Shown here: positions 1 to 5,734 of the stretch, one piece after another
Position numbering within the stretch: the stretch's first letter is position 1
Layout: the number at the start of each line of letters is the position of its first letter
Assembly: GCA_027080445.1 (NCBI GenBank)
Contig: JALWRY010000281.1
Coordinates: 12,701 to 18,434, forward strand
Direction: 5' to 3'
DNA length: 5,734 bases
From: Thiohalobacter sp.
Lineage (GTDB): Bacteria > Pseudomonadota > Gammaproteobacteria > DSM-19610
Translations under genes and position numbers: made by a program
Notes under the pieces: model-generated
Seen by the model: the letters and a program-made list of their open reading frames with translations, nothing else
What the model was told of the DNA's origin: nothing
Database searches by the model: none

Positions 1-676
1 AAATCAGATCATAGCCGCGATAAGCCCGTGTCTGGGATGCGTCACTGAGATTCACCTGGTTAAATTTGACGGAATCCCTCAAATCCTGACATAGCTGATA
101 GCCGCCATTTGACAGTCGGCTAAAATATTTTTTTAACAACGACCCAGGCAAATGTTGCACCGAACGTTTGCTATAGATTCCCTGCCGGCAACGTTCCAGC
201 ACCTTGCTGTCGATATCGGATGAAACGATCTCCACATCCACTTCCTCGATCGCAGACCAGTGTTCCAACAGATATATCGCTATCGAATAGGGTTCCTCGC
301 CAGTACTTGACGGGATAGACCATATGCGAATTTCCGATCCCTTCCCCTTTCGCCGAACAACCTCATCCAGAACATCCTCGACCATGCATTCAAACTGGTA
401 CTCCTCACGAAAGAAGTATGTCTCATTCACGGTCATGATATTAATCAACTCCTGCAATTCCTCACCGGATGCCTGGAAACGCATGAAGGTGAAATAACTT
501 CGGAAGCTGTCGTGCCCGGTTTCCCGAATACGTTCAATCAGGCGCTTGTCCACGAAATAGCGTTTGCTATCCTCAAATCGAATGCCCGTCTTTCGATAGA
601 AAAAATCACGGAACCGTTCAAATTCTGAGTCAGTAATATCAGAAACGGCTATTCTGTTGTCAGCAGTTTTCAACAT
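1..676 (-). CDS. cheR: CheR-type chemotaxis protein-glutamate O-methyltransferase, 3' part missing
   Basis: This protein would transfer methyl groups from S-adenosylmethionine to receptor glutamates in the cytoplasm, opposing CheB. The window holds 225 codons from the ATG at 676-674, against roughly 270-290 residues for a full CheR; the frame runs open off the window edge. The N-terminal helical domain covers about residues 13-80. The family motif NETYFFRE lies at 84-91, the SAM-binding loop WSIPSSTGEEPYSIA at 119-133, the acidic SAM-contacting segment SSDID at 152-156, and NLSD at 209-212. The last residues, YDLI, begin the conserved strand that normally continues into FCRN outside the window. 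The SAM loop has IPSS where the enteric enzymes have a small-residue/Cys segment. The beta-subdomain loop (184-205) looks three residues shorter than in E. coli CheR, as compared from memory. The start is fixed by a strong ribosome binding site overlapping the end of the HEAT gene, with only 2 bases between stop and start, so translation is probably coupled. Confidence 0.95.
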   Translation of the reverse strand, partial: MLKTADNRIAVSDITDSEFERFRDFFYRKTGIRFEDSKRYFVDKRLIERIRETGHDSFRSYFTFMRFQASGEELQELINIMTVNETYFFREEYQFECMVEDVLDEVVRRKGKGSEIRIWSIPSSTGEEPYSIAIYLLEHWSAIEEVDVEIVSSDIDSKVLERCRQGIYSKRSVQHLPGSLLKKYFSRLSNGGYQLCQDLRDSVKFNQVNLSDASQTRAYRGYDLI

Positions 677-678
677 GC

Positions 679-1308
679 CTATCCCTCCTCGATACGGCGT
701 ACGGCAGTATCCACGGCAAAAGCGAGATAGGGTTCATCAGGGAACCGTTGCTTGATGGCTTCCAGATCCGAAACCATGTCCGGCGTGCCTACTTCCGCAA
801 GGCGATCCACCGCTGTCGCAACAACATTGACATGGGTTTCGTCCTTCAGTACCGACAACAGCCATTCAGGCGTCCGGGGATGGGCCAGTTGTTGCAGTAT
901 ATCGATAGCAAAGATCCGCACATCAGAATCCTGATCATTGAGGAGTTCAATGATGTGAAGCGCAACGGCCTCGGGTATGGATTGCAGAACCTCAATCGCG
1001 CCATTGCGCAACGCGGCGTCTTCCAACCTCAAAATCGGGATTAGCCCGGAGACCACGGCCTCGCCGCCAATTAAACCCAGGCTGTCGAATATGGCTTCAC
1101 GCACCGGATGTTCCGTTTCGTCCTGCAAAGCCGTCAATAATTTCTCAACGGCTTCTGGCCAGGCCGCCAGATCCCGTGCAGCCCAACGGCGTTTCATCGG
1201 GTCGCCGGATTCCAACGACTTGACCAGCCCAGCATAATCCCGGCTAGGCTGCCGTTGTTCTACCGCTATTGCTCCGGTATTCGGTTCCTGTTTCTTTTTT
1301 AAACCCAT
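679..1308 (-). CDS. Small all-HEAT-repeat protein between cheB and cheR
   Basis: This 209-residue soluble protein is built of about six helical repeats of 28-32 residues, roughly at 24-51, 52-82, 83-113, 114-144, 145-176 and 177-207. Several show the HEAT/PBS-lyase-like pattern of a short acidic turn, then V-R and A-x-x-x-L in the second helix, for example HPVREAIFDSLG at 67-78 and SDVRIFAIDIL at 128-138. The last two repeats are more degenerate. The N-terminus is a short basic, polar tail (GLKKKQ) without a signal peptide or membrane segment, so it should be cytoplasmic. HEAT stacks bind other proteins; no catalytic residues are evident. Its place in a packed chemosensory operon, 19 bases after cheB and 2 bases before cheR, suggests a partner of the signalling or adaptation proteins, but the target cannot be read from sequence. 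The ATG at 1308 is preferred to an in-frame TTG at 1344 because it has a good ribosome binding site and avoids overlapping cheB. Confidence 0.88.
   Translation of the reverse strand: MGLKKKQEPNTGAIAVEQRQPSRDYAGLVKSLESGDPMKRRWAARDLAAWPEAVEKLLTALQDETEHPVREAIFDSLGLIGGEAVVSGLIPILRLEDAALRNGAIEVLQSIPEAVALHIIELLNDQDSDVRIFAIDILQQLAHPRTPEWLLSVLKDETHVNVVATAVDRLAEVGTPDMVSDLEAIKQRFPDEPYLAFAVDTAVRRIEEG
683..690 (-). promoter_or_regulatory. Ribosome binding site of cheR
   Basis: The minus strand reads GAGGAGGG, with the GGAGG core 7 bases before the cheR ATG at 676. It is made from the last Glu-Glu-Gly codons of the HEAT gene, so ribosomes finishing that gene sit directly on it. It supports the ATG at 676 as the cheR start. 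Confidence 0.85.
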
Positions 1309-1314
1309 ACCTTT

Positions 1315-1319
1315 CTCCC
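1315..1319 (-). promoter_or_regulatory. Ribosome binding site of the HEAT-repeat gene
   Basis: The minus strand reads GGGAG, 6 bases before the ATG at 1308, inside the 19-base gap after the cheB stop. It decides the start in favour of 1308 over the upstream in-frame TTG at 1344. Confidence 0.7.
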
Positions 1320-1327
1320 GGTTTGCG

Positions 1328-2398
1328 CTACATGACCCATTCAATCAGTTTGCCAGCAATTTCGTAGGACGGCAGAACACATTCCGCGCCACCCAGTTCC
1401 ACCAACTCCCTCGGCATGCCGTAGACCACCGCCGTTTCCTCCGATTCGGCAATGGTACGCGCCCCCATGCCGTGCAGTTCCGCCATGGTTTTGGCGCCGT
1501 CGTTGCCCATGCCAGTAAGTTGCACGCAAATCACCGTCTCGGGGTCGCAGAATTCTTGAACCGATTGCGCGAGGCGCTCAACGCTGGGATGCCAGAGGAA
1601 TTGATCAGATGCCGGAATGCTGCTGGCCATCAACTTGCCAGCTCGCCGGGTAAGCTTGACATCCGCATCCCCTTTCGCAATAAGAACTTGTCCAGGCGAC
1701 AATGTTGTTGGGCGGTTAATCTCTATCACTTCAAGCGTGGCACATTTGTTGAGGCGTTCAGCGAAAACCCGGGTAAATCGACCTGGCATATGCTGGGCAA
1801 TGAGAATCGGGACGGGAAAATCCGCAGGCAGTGCTGTAATAATTTCTTCTACCGTACCGGGCCCACCAGTCGATACTCCAACCACCACAAGTTCAGCCAT
1901 AGCCGTCTTCTTTTCCCGCACAGAAGACCGGGGCAATTTCTGTGGTGGAACGGTTCCGACTTTTTCCCTTTGTACCCGTAACCGTTGGCGCAAACCCTTG
2001 CTTTTACCAATCCGCGCACGGGCCGCCGAACGCACCTTGTCGAGCAGTTCATCGGCCACATCACGGATATTCAGCGACACCGTGCCGCCTGGCTTGGCGA
2101 CATAATCCACCGCGCCCAGTTCCAACGCCTCGAATGTCGCCAACGCTCCCTTCTCGGTCAGAGATGAGACCATCACCACAGGACGTGGGCTCTGTTGCAT
2201 GATCAGACTCAGACAGGTGATGCCATCCATCACCGGCATGTTAATATCCAACGTTACCACCGCCGGATCGAAGGCCGAGATTTTTTCTAGCCCCTCCTCA
2301 CCATTGCGGGCGGTCTCTACATCGTAACCTGCATCTTCCAGGATCTGGCGCAGGTGCTTACGCATCAGCGCCGAATCGTCAATCACAAGCAACTTCAT
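1328..2398 (-). CDS. cheB: CheB, chemotaxis response regulator protein-glutamate methylesterase/glutaminase
   Basis: This enzyme removes methyl groups from receptor glutamates and can deamidate receptor glutamines; it is activated by phosphorylation, normally from CheA. At 356 residues it is a full-length two-domain CheB. The N-terminal receiver domain (about 1-122) has the acidic pair D7-D8, phospho-acceptor D51 in TLDINMPVMDG, S79 and K102 (AKPGG). A basic linker follows at about 123-165. The C-terminal esterase domain (about 167-356) carries the expected catalytic triad: S176 in GVSTGGP, H203 in AQHMPG and D300 in TGMGNDGA. All key residues are present, so it should be active. The ATG overlaps the stop of the triple-CheW gene in an ATGA junction, and a GAGGA site lies 6 bases upstream, so translation is probably coupled. 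No cheD is visible next to it. Confidence 0.97.
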   Translation of the reverse strand: MKLLVIDDSALMRKHLRQILEDAGYDVETARNGEEGLEKISAFDPAVVTLDINMPVMDGITCLSLIMQQSPRPVVMVSSLTEKGALATFEALELGAVDYVAKPGGTVSLNIRDVADELLDKVRSAARARIGKSKGLRQRLRVQREKVGTVPPQKLPRSSVREKKTAMAELVVVGVSTGGPGTVEEIITALPADFPVPILIAQHMPGRFTRVFAERLNKCATLEVIEINRPTTLSPGQVLIAKGDADVKLTRRAGKLMASSIPASDQFLWHPSVERLAQSVQEFCDPETVICVQLTGMGNDGAKTMAELHGMGARTIAESEETAVVYGMPRELVELGGAECVLPSYEIAGKLIEWVM

Positions 2399-3963
2399 AA
2401 TACATCCTCGTCACGGATGGCCTCTTCTTCATGCTCACTGAGCAATTCGCACGCGGTTACGACCTGAATCATCCGCTTCTCTTCCTTGAGGTTGACTACC
2501 CGCCCCATGATCCGGGCCTGGTCTGGGGAAAGATCAGGCGCGGTCTCAATCCGCTTCCTAGGTAAACTCATCACTTCGGCAACGGAATCCACAATAAATC
2601 CGGTTCGCGTGCCCTCCAGGCCGAGCACGATGATACGCTGGCGATCATTGCGTTCCATCTTCTCCATTTCAAAACGAACGCGCATATCCAGCACAGGCAG
2701 CACCATGCCACGTAGATTGATCATGCCCTCAATAAACTCCGGTGTCTTCGGCACCTTGTCCAGTTGTTCCGGAACACGGGTAATCTCCTGTACATCATCG
2801 ATGCTCACCCCGTACTCCTGGTCGCCTAAGCGAAACACCACCAGTTGCACGGTATCGCCTTCGGTTTCTATCTCCTGAACACGCTCTTCATCTATCACAG
2901 GGTCTCCCTCCTCTCCTTCTCGGGACTCGATAGCTGCCTGAATCGCCGGATGGGTAAACAACGATTCCGCTCGCATTACCGATACCAGCCGTTTACCATT
3001 ATCAAGGCGGCAAACACTGGCAATATCGTTGTTGTCATCGTTCTCAGTGAGCAGGGTCGGCATGGGTTCCTGCAGCTCTTTGGTAACCCGCAGTACCTCT
3101 TTGACATCATCCACCACCAATCCCACCAAATCCTTGCGGCCATCAGGCCGCCGCAGGCTTACCACCAGGATGCGATTATCGTCATTCAGTTCCGCCTCTG
3201 TCAGGGCCAACATACGTCGCAAACTCACCAGGGGCAACAAGCGGCCACGCAGGTCAATCAGCCCCAGTACATGTTCGTCTGCGCGAGGAACTTTAGAAAT
3301 GGTTTCGGGTACACGGACGATATCCTCCACTTCCATAAGAGCAAAGGCATACTCTTGATCTTCCACGGTAAAGCTGACCAGTTGATCGGTATTGTCCTCT
3401 TCCTCCTTACCGGTTGATTGCACCTGCGGCTCATCACCGCTTAACTCGATGCTGTCTGTTGCGGTAGAAGCGAGTACCGAGGAAAATTCCTGACTGATTA
3501 ACTGCTCAATATTCAACAACTGAATCAGGGGTTCACAATCACTGCCCTTGATAACACCAGCCAATAGTTCCGCATCGATGGTAGACTGCACCTGGCTACT
3601 GCTGTCGATGCGATCCGGTTCAACATCCATCACCCGCGCAACCCTGTCTACAACCAACCCTACAGGGCTACCCGCATCAGTGACAATCACGCGCGTGGCA
3701 TCGTTGTAGTCCGTCTCATCCAGTTCCAGAACCCGACGCAGATCCAGTACCGGCAACACACTGCCACGCAGGTTTGCTACACCCATCAAAGCGCTGGGGG
3801 TAAGGGGTACCTGCACGGTGACAGGAACGCGAATGATCTCCAGCACCGAGGCCATGGGGAAGCCAAATACCTCATCCGCCACCTGAAAGGTAACGTATTG
3901 ATTGGTTATCTCTTCCCCATCTATTTGGAGATTGTTCGTTTCAATCGCTAATGTATTCGTCAT
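2395..3963 (-). CDS. cheW: Chemosensory adaptor with three tandem CheW domains
   Basis: CheW domains couple receptor tips to the CheA kinase; the usual CheW has one domain of about 150-170 residues, whereas this protein has 522 residues and three. Domain 1 spans about 20-160 (NLRG at 64-67), domain 2 about 193-340 (DLRG at 237-240) and domain 3 about 370-512 (NLRG at 416-419). The Arg of this motif, which in E. coli CheW is important for receptor contact, is kept in all three. Each domain also has the I-x-R-V-P segment (44-47, 215-219, 394-398) and a G-[LF]-[VI]-V-D strand. The linkers (about 161-192 and 341-370) are acidic and probably flexible. No receiver or kinase domain is present, so it is not CheV or CheA. 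It is soluble and cytoplasmic. An in-frame TTG at 3999 would add 12 residues and overlap the receptor gene; the ATG at 3963 has a strong GAGGAG site and is preferred. Confidence 0.95.
   Translation of the reverse strand: MTNTLAIETNNLQIDGEEITNQYVTFQVADEVFGFPMASVLEIIRVPVTVQVPLTPSALMGVANLRGSVLPVLDLRRVLELDETDYNDATRVIVTDAGSPVGLVVDRVARVMDVEPDRIDSSSQVQSTIDAELLAGVIKGSDCEPLIQLLNIEQLISQEFSSVLASTATDSIELSGDEPQVQSTGKEEEDNTDQLVSFTVEDQEYAFALMEVEDIVRVPETISKVPRADEHVLGLIDLRGRLLPLVSLRRMLALTEAELNDDNRILVVSLRRPDGRKDLVGLVVDDVKEVLRVTKELQEPMPTLLTENDDNNDIASVCRLDNGKRLVSVMRAESLFTHPAIQAAIESREGEEGDPVIDEERVQEIETEGDTVQLVVFRLGDQEYGVSIDDVQEITRVPEQLDKVPKTPEFIEGMINLRGMVLPVLDMRVRFEMEKMERNDRQRIIVLGLEGTRTGFIVDSVAEVMSLPRKRIETAPDLSPDQARIMGRVVNLKEEKRMIQVVTACELLSEHEEEAIRDEDVL
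2405..2409 (-). promoter_or_regulatory. Ribosome binding site of cheB
   Basis: The minus strand reads GAGGA, 6 bases before the cheB ATG at 2398. It lies in the last codons (Glu-Asp) of the preceding CheW-domain gene, whose TGA stop overlaps the cheB ATG as ATGA (2395-2398). Confidence 0.7.
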
Positions 3964-3964
3964 G

Positions 3965-3995
3965 GGTGTTCTCCTCTGTTTCGTTGAAAAACACC
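3965..3995 (-). repeat. Short inverted repeat filling the receptor-cheW gap
   Basis: On the minus strand GGTGTT begins immediately after the receptor TGA stop and is matched by AACACC ending one base before the start codon of the triple-CheW gene. The 6-base perfect arms enclose a 19-base loop that contains the GAGGAG ribosome binding site. It is too weak and lacks the T-tract position of an intrinsic terminator. It may present the site in a loop, or be chance. Confidence 0.35.
3971..3976 (-). promoter_or_regulatory. Ribosome binding site of the triple-CheW gene
   Basis: The minus strand reads GAGGAG, 7 bases before the ATG at 3963, within the 32-base gap after the receptor stop codon. It sets the start at 3963 rather than the TTG at 3999. 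Confidence 0.85.
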
Positions 3996-5734
3996 TCAAG
4001 CGCTTTGCAGTTCATCGGCGATGGATGCAATCTCCTCGATGGCCACAGCCAGTTCCTCAGCACCTTGAGCCTGTTGGCGGGCGGCCATTGCACCCTCCTG
4101 GCTATTACTGCTGGCTTCCTCGGCCGCGGCAGCGATTTGTTCCATGCCCTTTTTGGCCTGCCCAACCGCAGTGGCAATTTCAGCTGCCGTCTGCTGGATG
4201 TCTTGGTTACCTTCCACAATCTCTTTCACAACTGCTTCGATGGTGGCCAAATCACCTATCATCTGTTTGGCCTTCTCCACCTCATGCTGCGCATTGTCCG
4301 CCACTTCGTCCAGATCGGCGCGAACACGGGTGGCCAAGTCCTGGATCGCCTTCACCAGATCCTTGATCTGTTCCACATTCTCGGATGCCTCGTCAGCCAG
4401 GTTCTGAATGTCGCCGGAGACCACTGCGAAGCCCTTGCCATATTCACCGGCCCGTGCCGCCTCCACAGCGCCGTTGACCGCCAGCATACTGGTCTTGATG
4501 GCGACGGTGGCGATGGTCTCGATAATCTTGTCAATCGCCCGGACCAGCTGTTCCATTTTCTCAATCGCCTTAAGGTTCTCGCGGCCCGTCTCAAGGGCAT
4601 TGTTTATCCCCGCGATCATCTCATCCACACTCGTCTTGTTGTCTCCTAACAGTTCGCTGATCCGCTTGCTTATTTCCAGCGCAGTCGAGGCCTGTTCTTC
4701 GGCTACATCGATCCCTTTCTCAAGCTGGGAAATCCCGGCCACGGCCTGCTCCACAGCAGTAGCTGCTTGCTCGGCTCCCCGGCTGATCTGGTCTATTGCT
4801 GTACTAATCTCCGCTGCCGAGCGGTTAATCTCTTCAACGGTAGCGGAAAGCTCCTCAGCGGCGGCTGCCACCTCCTCAGCGCTCTTGGCGATGTCCGTAC
4901 TGTTCTTCAGTTCGTCAGCAATCCCTTCCAGTTCCTGCGATGCCTGTTCCGCCCCGCCCAAAGCTTGCCCCTGCTGTCCCAAGGTATTGACCACCTCTTC
5001 CGCAGCCGAGGATTGTTCCTCTGCCGCAGCAGCGATGCTTTCTGACCCTTTCTGGATATCGCTGGTCGCAGCGTTCAATTCTTCCGCGGCCGTTAAAAGC
5101 TCCTTCGCACCATCGTAGATGACAGTCATGTCGCGTTTGATCGTCGAGAGTTGTTCAGTTACAACCTGACCTTTTTCAGCCTCCTTCACCGCAGTTTCGG
5201 CGGATGCATTGACCGATTCCCCCACATTTCGGACCTGTTCCTGGATCGACTCTGCCAGCTTGGCGATGTCGTTGGCGCTCTTTTCTGAAACTTCCGCCAG
5301 GGCCCGGACTGTGTCGGCGACAACGGCGAAGCCCTTGCCGTGCTTGCCGGCACGCCCTGCCTCGATTGCCGCGTTCAGTGCCAGAAGGTTAGTCTGATCG
5401 GCGATACGCATCACCTGTTTGACTGCTTCGTTAATATTGGCGGCCTGCTGCTCCAGTTCATTCATCATGACAACAGAGTTGCGCTGACGATTCGAAGCCG
5501 CCTTGACGTTCTCAACCAGTTTGACTATTTCTCCAGCCGCCCGGTCCAGCTGGGTTTGCAGCGTCTCCGACTTCGACCCGGACAGTTCCGTCATTTCCTT
5601 CTGCCGTTTGAGATTCCCGGCAATCTGGGTCACCGCCGCCAGGCTCTCCTGACTGGCTCCAGCCGCTTCCTCGGCACCAGTGGCGACCTCACTGATGGCA
5701 GTGGACAGTTGATCCCGCGCACTGGCTGCCTCGG
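3996..5734 (-). CDS. Methyl-accepting chemotaxis protein with two tandem signalling hairpins, 5' part missing
   Basis: This is the cytoplasmic part of a chemoreceptor that would control a CheA kinase through CheW. The window holds 578 codons with no start; the frame is open to the window edge. It is almost entirely Ala/Glu/Gln-rich coiled coil. Numbered from the first complete codon, hairpin tip 1 is at 113-129 (QTNLLALNAAIEAGRAG) followed by GKGFAVVADTVRALA, close to the family consensus. Tip 2 is at 413-429 (KTSMLAVNGAVEAARAG) followed by GKGFAVVSGDIQNLA, clearly divergent. Methylation-type pairs of small residues around E-E/E-Q recur, for example AAAAEE at 234-239, 289-294 and 533-538, and GAEEAA or GAEQAA at 19-24 and 319-324. 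No membrane segment or sensor domain is visible, so any input domain lies upstream. The C-terminus (IADELQSA) lacks the NWETF-like CheR/CheB tether of enteric receptors. The CheW-domain gene follows after 32 bases. Confidence 0.95.
   Translation of the reverse strand, partial: EAASARDQLSTAISEVATGAEEAAGASQESLAAVTQIAGNLKRQKEMTELSGSKSETLQTQLDRAAGEIVKLVENVKAASNRQRNSVVMMNELEQQAANINEAVKQVMRIADQTNLLALNAAIEAGRAGKHGKGFAVVADTVRALAEVSEKSANDIAKLAESIQEQVRNVGESVNASAETAVKEAEKGQVVTEQLSTIKRDMTVIYDGAKELLTAAEELNAATSDIQKGSESIAAAAEEQSSAAEEVVNTLGQQGQALGGAEQASQELEGIADELKNSTDIAKSAEEVAAAAEELSATVEEINRSAAEISTAIDQISRGAEQAATAVEQAVAGISQLEKGIDVAEEQASTALEISKRISELLGDNKTSVDEMIAGINNALETGRENLKAIEKMEQLVRAIDKIIETIATVAIKTSMLAVNGAVEAARAGEYGKGFAVVSGDIQNLADEASENVEQIKDLVKAIQDLATRVRADLDEVADNAQHEVEKAKQMIGDLATIEAVVKEIVEGNQDIQQTAAEIATAVGQAKKGMEQIAAAAEEASSNSQEGAMAARQQAQGAEELAVAIEEIASIADELQSA
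3999..4898 (-). repeat. Receptor signalling module, copy 2 (divergent tip)
   Basis: This segment encodes 300 residues forming the second MCP hairpin and ending exactly at the stop codon. It matches copy 1 without gaps: STAI/GAEQAA, the tip at 4446-4496, AAAAEE, and the closing IADEL shared with the end of copy 1. At the tip it keeps the conserved Asn, Glu and Arg (N-x-x-x-E-x-x-R) but changes the QTN entry to KTS and ALNAA to AVNGA. Confidence 0.8.
4899..5734 (-). repeat. Receptor signalling module, copy 1 (canonical tip, partly outside the window)
   Basis: This segment encodes the first MCP hairpin and aligns, codon for codon and without gaps, with the segment 900 bases lower. Landmarks matching at an offset of exactly 300 residues are STAI and GAEEAA near the window edge (12 of 33 identical there), the tip region at 5295-5396 (19 of 34 identical), an AAAAEE methylation-type motif, and the closing IADEL. 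About 21 residues of a full 300-residue unit would lie beyond the window edge. The similarity is at protein level and looks old. Confidence 0.8.

Noticed and set aside
1306..1344. TTG start at 1344 for the HEAT protein
   Set aside because: It overlaps the end of cheB and lacks a good binding site; the ATG at 1308 has GGGAG 6 bases upstream.
1472..1981. Plus-strand open frame of 169 codons opposite cheB
   Set aside because: The opposite strand encodes an intact CheB with all catalytic residues; this frame has no recognisable motif.
2845..3417. Plus-strand open frame of 190 codons opposite the triple-CheW gene
   Set aside because: It is fully antisense to well-supported CheW domains and shows no family features.
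3964..3995. Intrinsic terminator between receptor and cheW
   Set aside because: The stem has only 6 pairs, the loop is 19 bases and no T-tract follows the second arm.
3961..3999. TTG start at 3999 for the triple-CheW protein
   Set aside because: The extra 12 residues are not CheW-like and overlap the receptor; the ATG at 3963 has a GAGGAG site at proper spacing.
3951..4649. Open frame of 232 codons on the plus strand opposite the receptor and cheW junction
   Set aside because: It lies antisense to clear MCP coding sequence and has no recognisable domain; the GC-skewed, Ala/Glu-rich codons opposite explain its openness.
4408..5118. Open frame of 236 codons on the plus strand, Ser/Ala-rich
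   Set aside because: It is the antisense image of the Ala/Glu coiled-coil repeats of the receptor; its low complexity mirrors those codons.
5631..5633. GTG at 5633 as the receptor start
   Set aside because: The frame stays open to the window edge and the upstream 33 residues are clear MCP coiled coil (GAEEAA methylation-type motif) that matches copy 2 in register, so the GTG is an internal Val.

Overview
The window is one block of chemosensory (chemotaxis-type) genes, all on the minus strand and so read from high to low coordinates: a methyl-accepting signalling protein (5' end outside the window), a protein with three CheW domains, the methylesterase CheB, a small HEAT-repeat protein, and the methyltransferase CheR (3' end outside the window). 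The genes are tightly packed. There are 32 bases between the receptor and the CheW protein, a 4-base ATGA overlap between the CheW protein and cheB, 19 bases between cheB and the HEAT gene, and 2 bases between the HEAT gene and cheR. Each internal start has a clear purine-rich ribosome binding site, so this looks like the middle of a single operon. No promoter, terminator, RNA gene, mobile element or CRISPR array was seen, and no stretch over 40 bases lacks a gene.

The organism is a bacterium with moderate GC content. The strong Shine-Dalgarno sites and protein sequences suggest a proteobacterium, but nothing in the window fixes the lineage. CheA, CheY and any CheD or CheZ are not in view and presumably lie upstream or downstream.

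How the genes would work together: the receptor senses or relays a signal, the CheW domains link receptor tips to a CheA kinase, CheR methylates and CheB demethylates receptor glutamates for adaptation, and CheB activity is set by phosphorylation of its receiver domain. The HEAT protein has no known job here; its place between cheB and cheR suggests a scaffold or accessory role in adaptation or signalling.

The most unusual part is the receptor. Its visible 578 residues are two MCP signalling hairpins in tandem that align without gaps at an offset of exactly 300 residues (900 bases). The first has a near-canonical tip and the second a divergent tip. No membrane segment or HAMP-like separation is visible between them. 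This could be a covalently linked, asymmetric pseudo-dimer of receptor hairpins, paired here with a triple CheW adaptor.
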